Below, piece by piece: positions 23,796 through 32,841 of a stretch of DNA of 64,000 nt. The stretch's first letter is position 1. Each line of letters starts with the position of its first letter. A model generated the notes under the pieces. The model was not told the origin of the DNA. It searched no databases and worked only from the letters and a program-made list of their open reading frames with translations. A program made the translations under genes and the position numbers. Source of the DNA: Curtobacterium sp. ZW137 (lineage in GTDB: Bacteria; Actinomycetota; Actinomycetes; Actinomycetales; Microbacteriaceae); NCBI RefSeq assembly GCF_003762905.1, contig NZ_RJKS01000004.1, positions 62,001 to 126,000 on the forward strand. The letters are read 5' to 3'.

Positions 23796-24169
23796 GTGTC
23801 CAGCCAGGCGTCACGTTGGGCTCGGGTAGCGCGGGCAAGTTCCACGCCTTCCGCAGTGGTGCGGAAGAGAACCTTCCGCCCGTCTTGAGGGTCGGGGGTG
23901 CGGACCGCGTAACCCGCGGACGTGAGCCGGTTGACGCTCTGGCTCATCGATGCCGGAGCGACGTGGCCGTACTCACTCAGCTCCGTGAGGGTCTGCGGAC
24001 CGTTCTTGTGCAGCCAGGTGAGCACGTCCAATGCCGTATCACCGAGGCTGCCCTCGGGCCGCTCGCTGCGGAACCGGCGGTACAGCCGCCCCACCGCTGC
24101 CCGCACCTGACCGCCAAGACCAGCATCGGCTCCGTTGGCCGACCGGTCAGGGCTTGCGTTCGTCTCCAT
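23714..24169 (-). CDS. MarR-family regulator, cargo of the mobile element
   Basis: Repressor-like protein of 151 residues with the MarR winged helix: LTELSEYGHVAPASMSQSV, NRLTSAGYAVRTPDPQDGRKV and the wing Arg. It is divergent from the MFS exporter in the same element, and two similar dyads lie in the 86-bp gap, so it very likely represses the exporter and itself and is released by a transported compound. Its 3' end overlaps the extended transposase frame by 82 bp on the other strand. Ligand unknown. Confidence 0.9.
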   Translation of the reverse strand: METNASPDRSANGADAGLGGQVRAAVGRLYRRFRSERPEGSLGDTALDVLTWLHKNGPQTLTELSEYGHVAPASMSQSVNRLTSAGYAVRTPDPQDGRKVLFRTTAEGVELARATRAQRDAWLDTQLRALSDEDQRAIARACSLLTSIADS

Positions 24170-24175
24170 GAGTCA

Positions 24176-24212
24176 TTAGTGTACCTAAAAGACGGTCTTT
24201 AGTGGACCTAAA
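24176..24212. promoter_or_regulatory. Twin operator boxes between cargo marR and MFS
   Basis: TTAGTGTACCTAAA at 24176-24189 and TTAGTGGACCTAAA at 24199-24212 differ at one base and are 23 bp apart, about two helical turns. Each is an imperfect dyad (TTAG...CTAA). The first begins 6 bp upstream of the marR start codon. This is the layout expected for MarR dimers binding side by side. Confidence 0.7.
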
Positions 24213-24255
24213 CATCGACCTGACTGGGCTGCGGCCTCTTCCCTCGGAGCACCTC

Positions 24256-25671
24256 ATGCCTTCACCAGCTTCCGCCGCCACATCAGCCGTGACCGCCAAA
24301 CCGTTCTCCTGGCGGTTCACCACGCCTCTCTTCGTCGGGTCTGCGCTGAACCCGATCAACAGCTCGATGATCGCGACGGCCTTGGTCCCGATCGCTTCCG
24401 GGCTGCATGTGCCGATCGGACAGACCGCATCCCTGGTGACTGCCCTGTATCTGGCCAGCGCAATCGCGCAGCCCACAGCAGGGAAGGTCGCTGCGGTCAT
24501 CGGTGCACGCCGGGTGTTCCTCGCCGGGATCATCCTGGTGCTGCTCGGTGGTGTCCTCGGCGGGGCTGCCCAGAACCTTCCGATGGTGTTGATCGCTCGG
24601 GTCCTGATCGGGCTGGGCACATCCTGCGCGTACCCGTCGGCGATGATGCTGATCCAACGCCGCGCGAAATCGGCCGGCATGGACAAGCCCCCGGGTGGCG
24701 TGCTTGGCGGCCTGCAGATCGCGGGCCTTGCCACCGCGGCACTCGGGTTGCCGATCGGCGGGGTCCTCGTGCAGACAGCTGGGTGGCGGTGGGTGTTCTT
24801 CGCCAACGTTCCCGTGGCGCTGATCGCCCTGGCGGCGGCGCTGATCTGGATCCCCCGAGACCCGGCCCCACACGAACGCAAGGGAGCCCGCGGCGTGCTC
24901 TCGAGCATCGATCTACCTGGCATCATCGGTTTCGGCCTGGCGATGGTGGCACTGCTGTTGTTCCTGTTCTCCCTGCAAGCCCCGAACTGGTTCCTGCTCG
25001 CGGGCGCCGTGATCCTGTTCGCAGCACTCACGCTCTGGGAACTGCGCGCGGCATCGCCGTTCCTTGACGTGCGACTCCTAGTACGGAACTCGGCCCTGAC
25101 CCGCACCTACCTCCGCTATGCCCTCGTCGCCCTCTGTGTCTACATCGTCATGTACGGCATCACCCAATGGATGGAATCCGCCCGAGGGATATCTGCCCTC
25201 AGCGCCGGGCTCCTCCTTCTGCCGATGAGCATCATCTCCGGGATCGTCGTCGCCCCGATCTCCCGCCGGAACCTCGTCCGCGGACCCGTCATCATCGCCG
25301 CCTTCGCCAGTCTGTTGGGGTCCTGCGGTGTGCTGTTTCTCACCTCGAACACGAACATCGTCTGGATCGTGATCATCACCGTCATGTTCGGCGTCGTCCT
25401 CGGCACCGCCTCCAGCGGCAACCAACTCGCCCTCTACACCCAAGCCCCACCCGAACAACTCGGCGTCGCATCCGGGCTGTTCCGCACCTTCGGATACATC
25501 GGCTCCATCGCCTCCTCCGCCATCACCGGCATCGTCTTCCACACCAAAGCCGACGACAGCGGCGTCCACACCATCGGTCTCATCATGATCGGCGTCAGCA
25601 TCGCCGCCATCGCCTTCACCCTCCTCGACCGCACCCTCCGCACCCCCGCACGCACCACACCCCAGGCCTAA
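24256..25671 (+). CDS. MFS exporter (DHA2-like), cargo of the mobile element
   Basis: Drug-type MFS transporter of 471 residues with about 12-14 hydrophobic segments. Conserved features include FVGSALNPINSSMIATAL in helix 1 and TAGKVAAVIGARRVFLAG, a motif A variant. The ATG at 24256 has GGAG 7 nt upstream and is preferred over a GTG at 24202, which lies in the operator region. It is divergent from marR and followed after 18 nt by the PEBP gene, so these two form an operon. Substrate unknown; it is only distantly similar by eye to the chromosomal exporter at 21083-22606. Confidence 0.9.
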   Translation: MPSPASAATSAVTAKPFSWRFTTPLFVGSALNPINSSMIATALVPIASGLHVPIGQTASLVTALYLASAIAQPTAGKVAAVIGARRVFLAGIILVLLGGVLGGAAQNLPMVLIARVLIGLGTSCAYPSAMMLIQRRAKSAGMDKPPGGVLGGLQIAGLATAALGLPIGGVLVQTAGWRWVFFANVPVALIALAAALIWIPRDPAPHERKGARGVLSSIDLPGIIGFGLAMVALLLFLFSLQAPNWFLLAGAVILFAALTLWELRAASPFLDVRLLVRNSALTRTYLRYALVALCVYIVMYGITQWMESARGISALSAGLLLLPMSIISGIVVAPISRRNLVRGPVIIAAFASLLGSCGVLFLTSNTNIVWIVIITVMFGVVLGTASSGNQLALYTQAPPEQLGVASGLFRTFGYIGSIASSAITGIVFHTKADDSGVHTIGLIMIGVSIAAIAFTLLDRTLRTPARTTPQA

Positions 25672-25689
25672 ACAAAGGAACCATAAATC

Positions 25690-26256
25690 ATGCCTGCCAA
25701 CCCCCTCGGACTTCTCCTCCGCAACCGACGTGCTGGCCAGCACACCCTCGCCTGGGCCGACCCCGCCCTCCACGCACCGGAAACCTTCACACTCACCAGC
25801 CCCGCCTTCACCCACGGGACACCCATTCCCGAAAAGCATCGCGGCCGAATGCGCGGACCGAATATCTCGCCGGCCCTCGAATGGACAACACCACCAGTCG
25901 GCACCCAGGAACTCGTCCTCATCGTCCAAGACCCCGACGTCCCCTTCGGTAAACCTGCCACTCACGCGCTCACGATTGGTATCGACCCAGCACTCGGGAG
26001 CATCCCGGAAAACGCTCTCACCCACCCCAGCCCCCTTCGCGGGCTCACCCACGGCAAGGGCGCCCTCGGCCGCCGCGGCTACTCAGGCCCCCTCCCCATC
26101 CGCTCCCACGGACCCCACTCCTACGTCTTCCAACTCTTCGCTCTCGACCAACACATCACCCTGGCCGACACCTTCACCCTCGACAACACCATCCACGCCA
26201 TCACCGGCCACGTCATCGCCCGCGCCCGCCTCGACGGCACCTACGAAATCCGTTGA
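25690..26256 (+). CDS. YbhB/YbcL-type PEBP family protein, cargo of the mobile element
   Basis: Soluble phosphatidylethanolamine-binding-like protein of 188 residues. The family hallmarks are NISPALEWTTPP, ELVLIVQDPDVP (DPDxP) and GYSGPLPIRSHGPHSYVFQLFAL (GxHxY). Bacterial members have no settled function; some are small-molecule binding or kinase-inhibitor-like. AAGGA lies 10 nt before the ATG. Coupling to an exporter under MarR control suggests a supporting role in handling the exported molecule, but that is only inference. The last 41 bp of the element after it hold the right inverted repeat. Confidence 0.88.
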   Translation: MPANPLGLLLRNRRAGQHTLAWADPALHAPETFTLTSPAFTHGTPIPEKHRGRMRGPNISPALEWTTPPVGTQELVLIVQDPDVPFGKPATHALTIGIDPALGSIPENALTHPSPLRGLTHGKGALGRRGYSGPLPIRSHGPHSYVFQLFALDQHITLADTFTLDNTIHAITGHVIARARLDGTYEIR

Positions 26257-26296
26257 ACCACCCAACAAACACCATCAACACATTGAGCAACACGCC

Positions 26297-27325
26297 CTAG
26301 GCGGACTCGCGCAGCAGCAGACGGTGGCGCACCGTGCGCTGCACGGTCGGACCGTTGCGCGGGAGCTCGCCCGCGAGCATGCCGAGGGCGAGGTCGAGCG
26401 CCTCGCGGGCGACCTCGTCGAGGTCCACCGCCAGCGTCGTGAGCTGCGGCGAGACGAGCGCGCCGAGCGGCAGCCCGTCGACGCCGACGACCCGCACGTC
26501 ACCGGGGACGTCGACGCCGGCGCGACGGCAGGCCTGCAGCACGCCGAGCGCCATCACGTCGTTGAAGGCCAGGATCGCGTCGAGCCGACGCTTCCGGCCG
26601 AGGATGCGGACCGTCTCCTCGGCCCCGCACTCGGCGGTGCCGTGCGGTGCGTGCACGACGTCGGGCAGGTAGCCACGGCGGCGGAGCGCATCCGTCATGA
26701 GGACTCCGCGCACGCTCGTGTGCTCCGGCGAGGAGTTGTCGAGGACGACCGGGTGACGCACGCCGGTGGCGACGAGGTGGTCGGCGAGGACCTCGATCCC
26801 GTCGCTCGGGTCGATCCAGACCGCGGCGGTCGGCGGGTCCGAGGAGGGGTCGAGCTCGACCATCGGGACCGTGCCCAGCAGGTCGTTCCAGCGCTCACGT
26901 CGGTCCCCGAAGTACCCGATCACGACGTCCGTCTGCGCACCGAGCGCTGCGACCATCCGGTCCGGGTCGCTCGCCAGGTCGACGTCCGCGAGCATCACGT
27001 TCCAGCCCTGCTCGGCGGCGAGCTGGAACACCGAGGCCGCGAGCTGCGGGGTGTACGGGTTCCTGAGGTCGTTGACCACGAGCCCGAGCTGGTGGTCGCC
27101 GCCGGTGACCAGGCCGCGGCCGAACCGCGACGGCCGGTAGCGGAGCTGCTCCGCGACCGCGAGCACCCGTTCCTTCGTCGCCGCGCTGATGCCGGTCATC
27201 CCGTTCATCGCACGGGTGACGGTCTGCCGGGACACCCCGGCGGCCGTGGCGACGTCGATGATCGTCGCCCGGCCGCCGGGTTCACCGGGGTGGGTGGCGT
27301 CGGTCAGTCGCGGAGGTCCAGCCAT
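26297..27325 (-). CDS. LacI-family transcriptional regulator
   Basis: Repressor of 342 residues. The N-terminal helix-turn-helix and hinge are ATIIDVATAAGVSRQTVTRAMNG in residues 18-40, followed by a periplasmic-binding-protein-like effector domain (LGLVVNDLRNPYT, DAILAFNDVMALGVL, VVGVDGLPLG). The start overlaps the upstream oxidoreductase gene by 22 bp, so the two are cotranscribed. The final TAG contains the last base of the mobile element's right inverted repeat, so the original C-terminus may have been slightly different. It probably controls the sugar locus through the operators at 29365-29480. Confidence 0.92.
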   Translation of the reverse strand: MAGPPRLTDATHPGEPGGRATIIDVATAAGVSRQTVTRAMNGMTGISAATKERVLAVAEQLRYRPSRFGRGLVTGGDHQLGLVVNDLRNPYTPQLAASVFQLAAEQGWNVMLADVDLASDPDRMVAALGAQTDVVIGYFGDRRERWNDLLGTVPMVELDPSSDPPTAAVWIDPSDGIEVLADHLVATGVRHPVVLDNSSPEHTSVRGVLMTDALRRRGYLPDVVHAPHGTAECGAEETVRILGRKRRLDAILAFNDVMALGVLQACRRAGVDVPGDVRVVGVDGLPLGALVSPQLTTLAVDLDEVAREALDLALGMLAGELPRNGPTVQRTVRHRLLLRESA

Positions 27326-29346
27326 GCCACCTGTTCCGGAGTGAGTTCGACGGAGAGCCCCGTCATGGAGGAACGGGCTTCCGCGATCGTACGCGGTCCG
27401 AAGAGCGGGAACGTCGGGAACGGCTGGTTGAGGACGTACGCCAGGGCGATCGCCGTCGCCGGGACGCCGAACTGCGCACCGAGCTCGGACGCCCGGCGCA
27501 GTCGCTCGAAGTTCTCGTCGGAGTAGTAGCAGCGGACGAGCTCGGCGTCGCTGGTGTCCTCTGGCGTCGCACGGCCGGTGAAGAAGCCGCGGGCCTGCGA
27601 CGACCACGGCAGCAGCGGCACCTGACGCTCCTCGAGCCACGCCTTCGACGCCGCGTCCGTGACGTGGCGGCAGCCGGCCCACGGCACGTCGTACGCCTCG
27701 GCCAGGCCGAAGTGGTTGCTCAGGACCTCGAACTCGTGCTTGCCGTTGGCGCGGGCGTACGCGTTCGCCTCGTCGAACCGGGCGAGGCTCCAGTTCGAAC
27801 CGCCGTAGACACGGATCCGACCGGCGCGACGGTGCTCGTCGAGGACGTCGACGAACTCCCCGACGGGGATGTCCTCGTTGTCGCGGTGCATCATGTAGAT
27901 GTCCGCGTAGTCGGTGCCCTGGCGGTCGAGGCTCTCCAGGAGCTGGCGGCTGAGGGACTCCGGGTCGCAGTTCGGGGTGTGTGCGCCCTTGGTGATGACG
28001 ACCACGTCCTCACGGATGCCGCGGTTCTGGATCCACTTGCCGAGCCGCCCTTCGAGCACCCCGCCGCCGTAGATGTAGCCGGTGTCGAAGACGTTGCCGC
28101 CCTGCTCGACGAACAGGTCGAAGATGGCGCTGGCGTGCGCCAGGTCGGGCTGGTTGTCGACGCCCATCACCAGACGGGACATCCGCTTGCCGACGCCGGG
28201 GATCTCCCCGAACCGCATCGGGTTGCCGTCCTGCACGGCCAGCGGGCGGCCGCTCACCGTGGGGATGTCCGCGGTCTCGGCCTCGAACGGGTAACGCAGG
28301 TCGATCGCGGCGCGCCACTTGTCGAGCGTGCGGGCGGTGGCGAGCGACTCGTCGACCGTGTACTCGGGCACGTCCACGCGACCCGCTGCGAGGGCCGCGG
28401 TCGTGGCGTCGGCTTCGAGCGCGTACGGCTTCGCACCGGCGAAGGACAGCGTGCGCGGGTCCTCGTCGACGGTGCGGATCTCGATCGTCGGGTCGTCGCC
28501 GAGGGTCCACGGGTCGGTGAGCGTGATCTTGCCGGTGGTGCCGTGCACCGTGACGGCGTTGTCGTCCTGCACGCGGACGCCGGTGCGGACGTCGGCGGTG
28601 ATGCCGCCCTTGTACGTCAGCGTCGCGGTGGTCCACTCGTCGACGCCGGTCGGCCCGAGGGTCCCCGCGGCGGTGAGCTCGGTCGGCTCGGCGACGGCGA
28701 CACCGGTGGCGGCCTGGACGATCGCGGCCGCCATCGTCACCGGGTAGCCGCCGACGTCGAGGATGCCGCCACCCGCGGTGTCGACGTCGAACAGTCGACC
28801 GGTCCGGGACCCGGCGCGGAACGCGAACGACGCGTCGATGTGGGTCACGTCGCCGATCGCGCCCTGGCGGACGAGGTCGAGGAGCGCGGCGGTCTGCGGG
28901 TGGAAGCGGTACATGTACGCCTCGACGAGCGGGAGCCCCGCCTGCCTGGCGGCGTCCGCGAGCGCCATCGAGGTGCCGTGGTTCGGCGACAGCGGCTTCT
29001 CGCAGAGGACGGCCTTGCCCGCGGCGAGCGCGGCGAGCACGAGGTGCGCGTGCCCGGTGTGCACGGTCGAGACGTAGACGGCGTCGACGTCCGGGTCGGC
29101 CAGGACCTCGTCGTAGGTGCGGGCGGCGACGTCCGCGAAGCCGTGCTCGACGGCGTCGTCCGCGAAGGCCTGCGCCCGCTCGGTCGAGGAGCTGCCGGCG
29201 GCGACGAGGGTGGCCCCGGCAGCGCTCGCGGGCAGCTGGGAGAGGAAGCGGCGGGCGATGCTGCCCGGCCCGAGGACGGCCCATCCCGGGGTGTCGTGGG
29301 TGGCCCCGGTCGGGGTGCCTGCGGTGGTCGCGGTCTGCGCTGACAT
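27304..29346 (-). CDS. Fused Gfo/Idh/MocA oxidoreductase and aldo/keto reductase
   Basis: Two-domain enzyme of 680 residues. The first half is a Gfo/Idh/MocA dehydrogenase: WAVLGPGSIARRFL for NAD(P) binding near residue 21 and the catalytic LCEKPLSPNH. The second half, from about 390, is an aldo/keto reductase with the tetrad positions FDTGYIYGGG (Asp, Tyr), VVVITKGA (Lys) and IYMMHRDN (His). Both domains act on sugars or sugar derivatives, so the fusion may carry out successive oxidation and reduction, for example an epimerisation through a keto intermediate. The ATG at 29346 excludes 23 upstream codons that run into the operator. It is divergent from the sugar ABC importer. Confidence 0.87.
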   Translation of the reverse strand: MSAQTATTAGTPTGATHDTPGWAVLGPGSIARRFLSQLPASAAGATLVAAGSSSTERAQAFADDAVEHGFADVAARTYDEVLADPDVDAVYVSTVHTGHAHLVLAALAAGKAVLCEKPLSPNHGTSMALADAARQAGLPLVEAYMYRFHPQTAALLDLVRQGAIGDVTHIDASFAFRAGSRTGRLFDVDTAGGGILDVGGYPVTMAAAIVQAATGVAVAEPTELTAAGTLGPTGVDEWTTATLTYKGGITADVRTGVRVQDDNAVTVHGTTGKITLTDPWTLGDDPTIEIRTVDEDPRTLSFAGAKPYALEADATTAALAAGRVDVPEYTVDESLATARTLDKWRAAIDLRYPFEAETADIPTVSGRPLAVQDGNPMRFGEIPGVGKRMSRLVMGVDNQPDLAHASAIFDLFVEQGGNVFDTGYIYGGGVLEGRLGKWIQNRGIREDVVVITKGAHTPNCDPESLSRQLLESLDRQGTDYADIYMMHRDNEDIPVGEFVDVLDEHRRAGRIRVYGGSNWSLARFDEANAYARANGKHEFEVLSNHFGLAEAYDVPWAGCRHVTDAASKAWLEERQVPLLPWSSQARGFFTGRATPEDTSDAELVRCYYSDENFERLRRASELGAQFGVPATAIALAYVLNQPFPTFPLFGPRTIAEARSSMTGLSVELTPEQVAWLDLRD

Positions 29347-29364
29347 GCGGATCCTGTTCGTCTC

Positions 29365-29480
29365 GTGAACCTTCACGGTCACGACGACGGTAACGCGCCC
29401 GCCCCGGTGCCGCAACGCAATCGTTGCTTGACACGGCGTGTCGGTCAGAGCATGCTCTGATCCACTTCGTGAGCGTTCAC
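29365..29480. promoter_or_regulatory. LacI-like operators between the oxidoreductase-lacI and ABC operons
   Basis: GTGAACCTTCAC (29365-29376) and GTGAGCGTTCAC (29469-29480) are near-identical dyads, one by each start. Between them are GCAACG-CAAT-CGTTGC (29412-29427), the 16-bp palindrome TCAGAGCATGCTCTGA (29445-29460) and a TTGACA at 29428. A GAGCGTTCACGG half site follows at 29485. The pairs suit a LacI dimer; which site the neighbouring regulator prefers is unknown. Confidence 0.6.
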
Positions 29481-29529
29481 GGTCGAGCGTTCACGGCAAC
29501 CGATCTCAACGACGAGAGCAGGTCCAGAA

Positions 29530-30831
29530 GTGACAGCAACGCCATCGATCAGTCTCAGCCGGCGGGGGTTCCTCGCCGGCGCAGGTGCCCTCGGCGCCGC
29601 CGCCCTCCTTGCCGGGTGCTCGACCGGCACGTCCATCTCGAAGGACCCCGACGAACTCGTCCTCTGGTACTGGAACCGGTCGCTCGACCCGAAGTTCCTC
29701 AAGCGGGCCGCTGCCGGGATCGACGGGCACCGGCCGATGCGCCTCCGTCCCGACCTCATCGGCGGGGCGTCGTACGACACGAAGTTCCGGACCGCGCTCG
29801 CCGGCAACGCGTTCATCCCCGACGTGCTCATGGTCAACTCGAACTGCTGGCTGTACTTCCCCGACGAGGACCTCTTCACCGACTTCGACGAGCACGGGGG
29901 CACCGCGAAGAAGAGCGAGTACTACGACTGGAAGCGCGCCCTCGGCACCACCCCGAGCGGCCGGCAGTGCTTCTGGCCGGTCGACACCGGGCCAACCGGG
30001 TTCTTCTACCGGCAGGACGTCCTCGCGAAGGCCGGACTGCCGACGGACCCGGACGAGGTGTCCGCCTCGATCACCACCTGGGACGACTTCCGGAAGCTCG
30101 GCGCGACGCTCCGCAAGAAGGCCGACGTCGCGACGGTGATCACGGCGAACCAGCTCTTCAACCAGTACGTCTACGCCAGCCCCACCCGGTACTTCGACCG
30201 CGACGACCAGCCCGTGTTCGAGCGGGACGACAGCAGCATCCGCAAGGCGTGGGAGAACGCCGTCGCGTGTGCGAAGTCCGGCGTGACCGGCAACCTGCAG
30301 TCCGGCACCGACCAGAACGCCGGATGGGTGTCCGGCCGTGTGGCGGGGCAGATCGAGGGTGCCTGGTGGACGCAGGTGATCCACGACACCGCGCCGGACT
30401 CGTCCGGGCAGTGGCGGATCGCACGCCAGCCGGAGCGTCCGGGCAACAGCGGCGGCTCGTTCCTCGCCGTCCCGAAGACGTCGAAGAACCCCGCGGCCGC
30501 CGTGGCCTTCGCGCAGTGGATCACCTCCCCCGAGGTGCAGTCGCACACCTACAACGACATCCAGCTGTTCCCGTCGACGCCGTCGTCGTTCGAGAACGGC
30601 CTGATGCGGAACCCCGGGGACTTCTTCGGTGACCAGGACCCGCTCGGGTTCTTCAGCGACACCGCGATGGACGTCCCCGTCACCTACATCTCGAACAACG
30701 AACGCTTCATCGGCGCCTTCGCGACCGAGATCACCAACGTCGAGGCCGCCGGCAAGGACCCGGACCGGGCCTGGCAGGACGCCGTCGACCAGACCAACCG
30801 TGTCCTCGAGAAGCGCGGGGTCGCCGCATGA
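29530..30831 (+). CDS. Carbohydrate ABC transporter substrate-binding lipoprotein
   Basis: Extracellular solute-binding protein (family 1) of 433 residues. The N-terminus is [22 protein letters not shown] in parts: a twin-arginine motif, hydrophobic stretch and lipobox, so it may be exported by Tat and lipid anchored. The mature part has [10 protein letters not shown] at its first strand and sugar-binding-type folds throughout. It starts at GTG and is followed by two permeases with ATGA overlaps. The sugar is not identifiable; the neighbouring oxidoreductase fusion suggests a modified or cyclic sugar. Confidence 0.92.
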   Translation: MTATPSISLSRRGFLAGAGALGAAALLAGCSTGTSISKDPDELVLWYWNRSLDPKFLKRAAAGIDGHRPMRLRPDLIGGASYDTKFRTALAGNAFIPDVLMVNSNCWLYFPDEDLFTDFDEHGGTAKKSEYYDWKRALGTTPSGRQCFWPVDTGPTGFFYRQDVLAKAGLPTDPDEVSASITTWDDFRKLGATLRKKADVATVITANQLFNQYVYASPTRYFDRDDQPVFERDDSSIRKAWENAVACAKSGVTGNLQSGTDQNAGWVSGRVAGQIEGAWWTQVIHDTAPDSSGQWRIARQPERPGNSGGSFLAVPKTSKNPAAAVAFAQWITSPEVQSHTYNDIQLFPSTPSSFENGLMRNPGDFFGDQDPLGFFSDTAMDVPVTYISNNERFIGAFATEITNVEAAGKDPDRAWQDAVDQTNRVLEKRGVAA

Positions 30832-31871
30832 GCACCAAGCAGGCCCCGCCCACGACGAGCATCCCCGCCGTCGTCGGGACGCCCACCTCCTCCATCACGA
30901 CCGCTGCCACCGGGAAGCGATTCGGTCTCCGGCGGTTCTGGCCGCAGTACGTGGCGATCGCGCCGTTCTACGTCCTGTTCCTCGTCTTCGGGCTCTTCCC
31001 GATCGTGTTCTCGATCGTGCTGTCCTTCACCGACTGGGACGGCATCGGCGCGCCCGCGTGGGTCGGGTTCGCGCAGTACGAGTACCTGCTCGGCGACCCG
31101 CGCTTCTGGAACGCCGTCGCGAACACCTTCCTCATCTGGATCATGTCGACGATCCCGATGCTCTTCCTGGCGCTCGTGCTGGCGTTCCTGCTGCACGGGA
31201 ACATCCGCGCGAAGGGCTTCTACCGGGTGGCGTTCTTCATCCCGAACGTCACGAGCATGGTCGCGATGGCGATCGTGTTCGGCTCGGTCTTCTCCGACGG
31301 CTTCGGCCTGGTGAACGCCGCACTCCGGACGCTCGGCGCCGACCCGGTCGGGTGGCTGTCGTCGTACTGGGGCATCAAGGTCACGATCTCGGTGATGGTG
31401 ATCTGGCGCTGGACCGGCTACAACGCGATCATCTACCTCGCCGGGCTGCAGTCGATCCCGACGGAGCTGTACGACGCCGCGAAGGTCGACGGCGCGAACA
31501 CCTGGCAGATCTTCTCCCGCATCACCGTCCCGCTCCTCCGGCCGGTGATCCTGTTCACGCTCATCACGTCGACGATCGGCGGGCTGGGGCTCTTCACCGA
31601 GCCACAGATCCTGTTCAACGGCGGTTCGGTCGGTGGCCCGGACGAGGCCGGCATGACGATCGTGCTCTACCAGTACGAGCAGGCGTTCAACCAGTTCGAC
31701 TTCGGCTACGGGTCGGCGATCGCCTGGGTGCTGTTCCTCTTCTCGGTGGTCTTCGCGATCATCAACTGGCGCCTGCTCAGCGAACGCGACGGCCTGAAGA
31801 CACCGAGGCGTCTGCGTACCGCGCGCACCGTCCGCCCCGTCCGCTCGACCACGAAGGGGGTCGACGCATGA
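30828..31871 (+). CDS. Sugar ABC transporter permease (MalF-like)
   Basis: Inner-membrane permease of 347 residues with six main hydrophobic segments after a Thr-rich cytoplasmic start. The EAA loop that docks the ATPase is [17 protein letters not shown], with the conserved Gly at position 11 of the loop. It overlaps the binding-protein gene and the second permease gene by ATGA on both sides. No ATPase is encoded in this operon; a shared MsmK/UgpC-type ATPase elsewhere is expected, as in many Gram-positive bacteria. Confidence 0.93.
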   Translation: MSTKQAPPTTSIPAVVGTPTSSITTAATGKRFGLRRFWPQYVAIAPFYVLFLVFGLFPIVFSIVLSFTDWDGIGAPAWVGFAQYEYLLGDPRFWNAVANTFLIWIMSTIPMLFLALVLAFLLHGNIRAKGFYRVAFFIPNVTSMVAMAIVFGSVFSDGFGLVNAALRTLGADPVGWLSSYWGIKVTISVMVIWRWTGYNAIIYLAGLQSIPTELYDAAKVDGANTWQIFSRITVPLLRPVILFTLITSTIGGLGLFTEPQILFNGGSVGGPDEAGMTIVLYQYEQAFNQFDFGYGSAIAWVLFLFSVVFAIINWRLLSERDGLKTPRRLRTARTVRPVRSTTKGVDA

Positions 31872-32785
31872 CCGCGACACAGCCCACCACCACGACCACG
31901 AACACCGCCGCCGCCCTCGGGCGCCCCGGTGCCGCCGGAGACGACCGGCGCCACGGCTTCCGCCGCGGCTGGGTCGGGACGCTCGTCACCCACGTCTGCC
32001 TGGTGGTCGGGGTGGTGCTCTCGATCTTCCCGTTCTACTGGCTCCTCGTGATGTCCACGTCGACGAACGCGGAGATCTTCGGGTACCCGCCGTCGATGTG
32101 GTTCGGCAGCAACGCGATGGCGAACGTCGCGTCGGTGTTCGCGAACGTGGACATGCTCCGGGCGCTGCTGAACACCGTGATCGTCGCCGGCAGCACCGCG
32201 GTCCTCGTGATGGTGTTCGACTCGCTCGCGGCGTTCGCGTTCGCGAAGTACGAGTTCCCGTTCAAGCGGTCGCTCTTCACCGTGATGCTCGCCACGTTCC
32301 TCGTCCCCGGCAGCCTGTCCCTGGTGCCGAGCTTCGTGTTGATGTCGCACCTCGGGTGGATCGGCGGGCTGCAGGCGCTCATCGTCCCGGGAGCCGCGAA
32401 CGCGTTCGGGATCTTCCTCCTCCGGCAGTTCGCGACCGGGTCGATCCCGAACGAGATCATCGACTCCGCCCGGGTCGACGGCGCCGGGTTCTTCCGGACC
32501 TGGTGGTCGATCGCGGTGCCGATGCTCCGCGGTGGCCTCGCGTTCCTCGGGATCTTCACGTTCATCACCGCCTGGAACGACTACGTCTGGCCGTTGATCG
32601 TGCTGATCGACCCGAAGGGGCAGACGCTCCAGGTGGCCCTCGCCGGGCTGAGCTCGGTGAACGCCACCGACCTCGGCGCGGTGATGGCCGGTGCGGTGAT
32701 CAGCGTCTTCCCGCTGATCGGGGTGTTCATCATCGGGTCGCGGCACTTCATCGCGAACATCGCGGCCGGTGCGCTGAAGGGCTGA
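31868..32785 (+). CDS. Sugar ABC transporter permease (MalG-like)
   Basis: Second permease of the importer, 305 residues. It has a Thr-rich start, six hydrophobic segments and the EAA loop [18 protein letters not shown]. The final segment [17 protein letters not shown] is typical of MalG-type partners. ATGA overlap with the first permease. It ends 56 bp before a TetR gene that begins its own leaderless transcript. Confidence 0.93.
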   Translation: MTATQPTTTTTNTAAALGRPGAAGDDRRHGFRRGWVGTLVTHVCLVVGVVLSIFPFYWLLVMSTSTNAEIFGYPPSMWFGSNAMANVASVFANVDMLRALLNTVIVAGSTAVLVMVFDSLAAFAFAKYEFPFKRSLFTVMLATFLVPGSLSLVPSFVLMSHLGWIGGLQALIVPGAANAFGIFLLRQFATGSIPNEIIDSARVDGAGFFRTWWSIAVPMLRGGLAFLGIFTFITAWNDYVWPLIVLIDPKGQTLQVALAGLSSVNATDLGAVMAGAVISVFPLIGVFIIGSRHFIANIAAGALKG

Positions 32786-32841
32786 CGGTGCGGGCGGCGG
32801 GGCAGTGCGTCCCGCCGCCCGGCACTCCCTAGACTCCCCCT

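Larger units (their letters stand above)
22801..26297 (+). mobile_element. IS5-family transposon with efflux cargo (transposase, marR, MFS, PEBP)
   Basis: A 3.5-kb element bounded by inverted repeats: GGGCGTGTTGCTAAAT at 22801-22816 and its complement at 26282-26297, matching at 15 of 16 positions. Between them are one IS5-family (IS427-like) transposase and three genes unrelated to transposition, with no second transposase and no internal copy of the repeats noticed. A single IS carrying passenger genes between one pair of ends (transporter IS) is therefore more likely than a composite transposon. No target duplication is visible: the left flank ends CTC, the right flank begins TAG. The cargo uses a C-rich codon style and AT-richer control regions than the surroundings, suggesting foreign origin. 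Confidence 0.82.

Noticed and set aside
22607..26296. Composite transposon with two IS copies
   Set aside because: Only one transposase and one pair of ends exist; the right side has a repeat but no IS.
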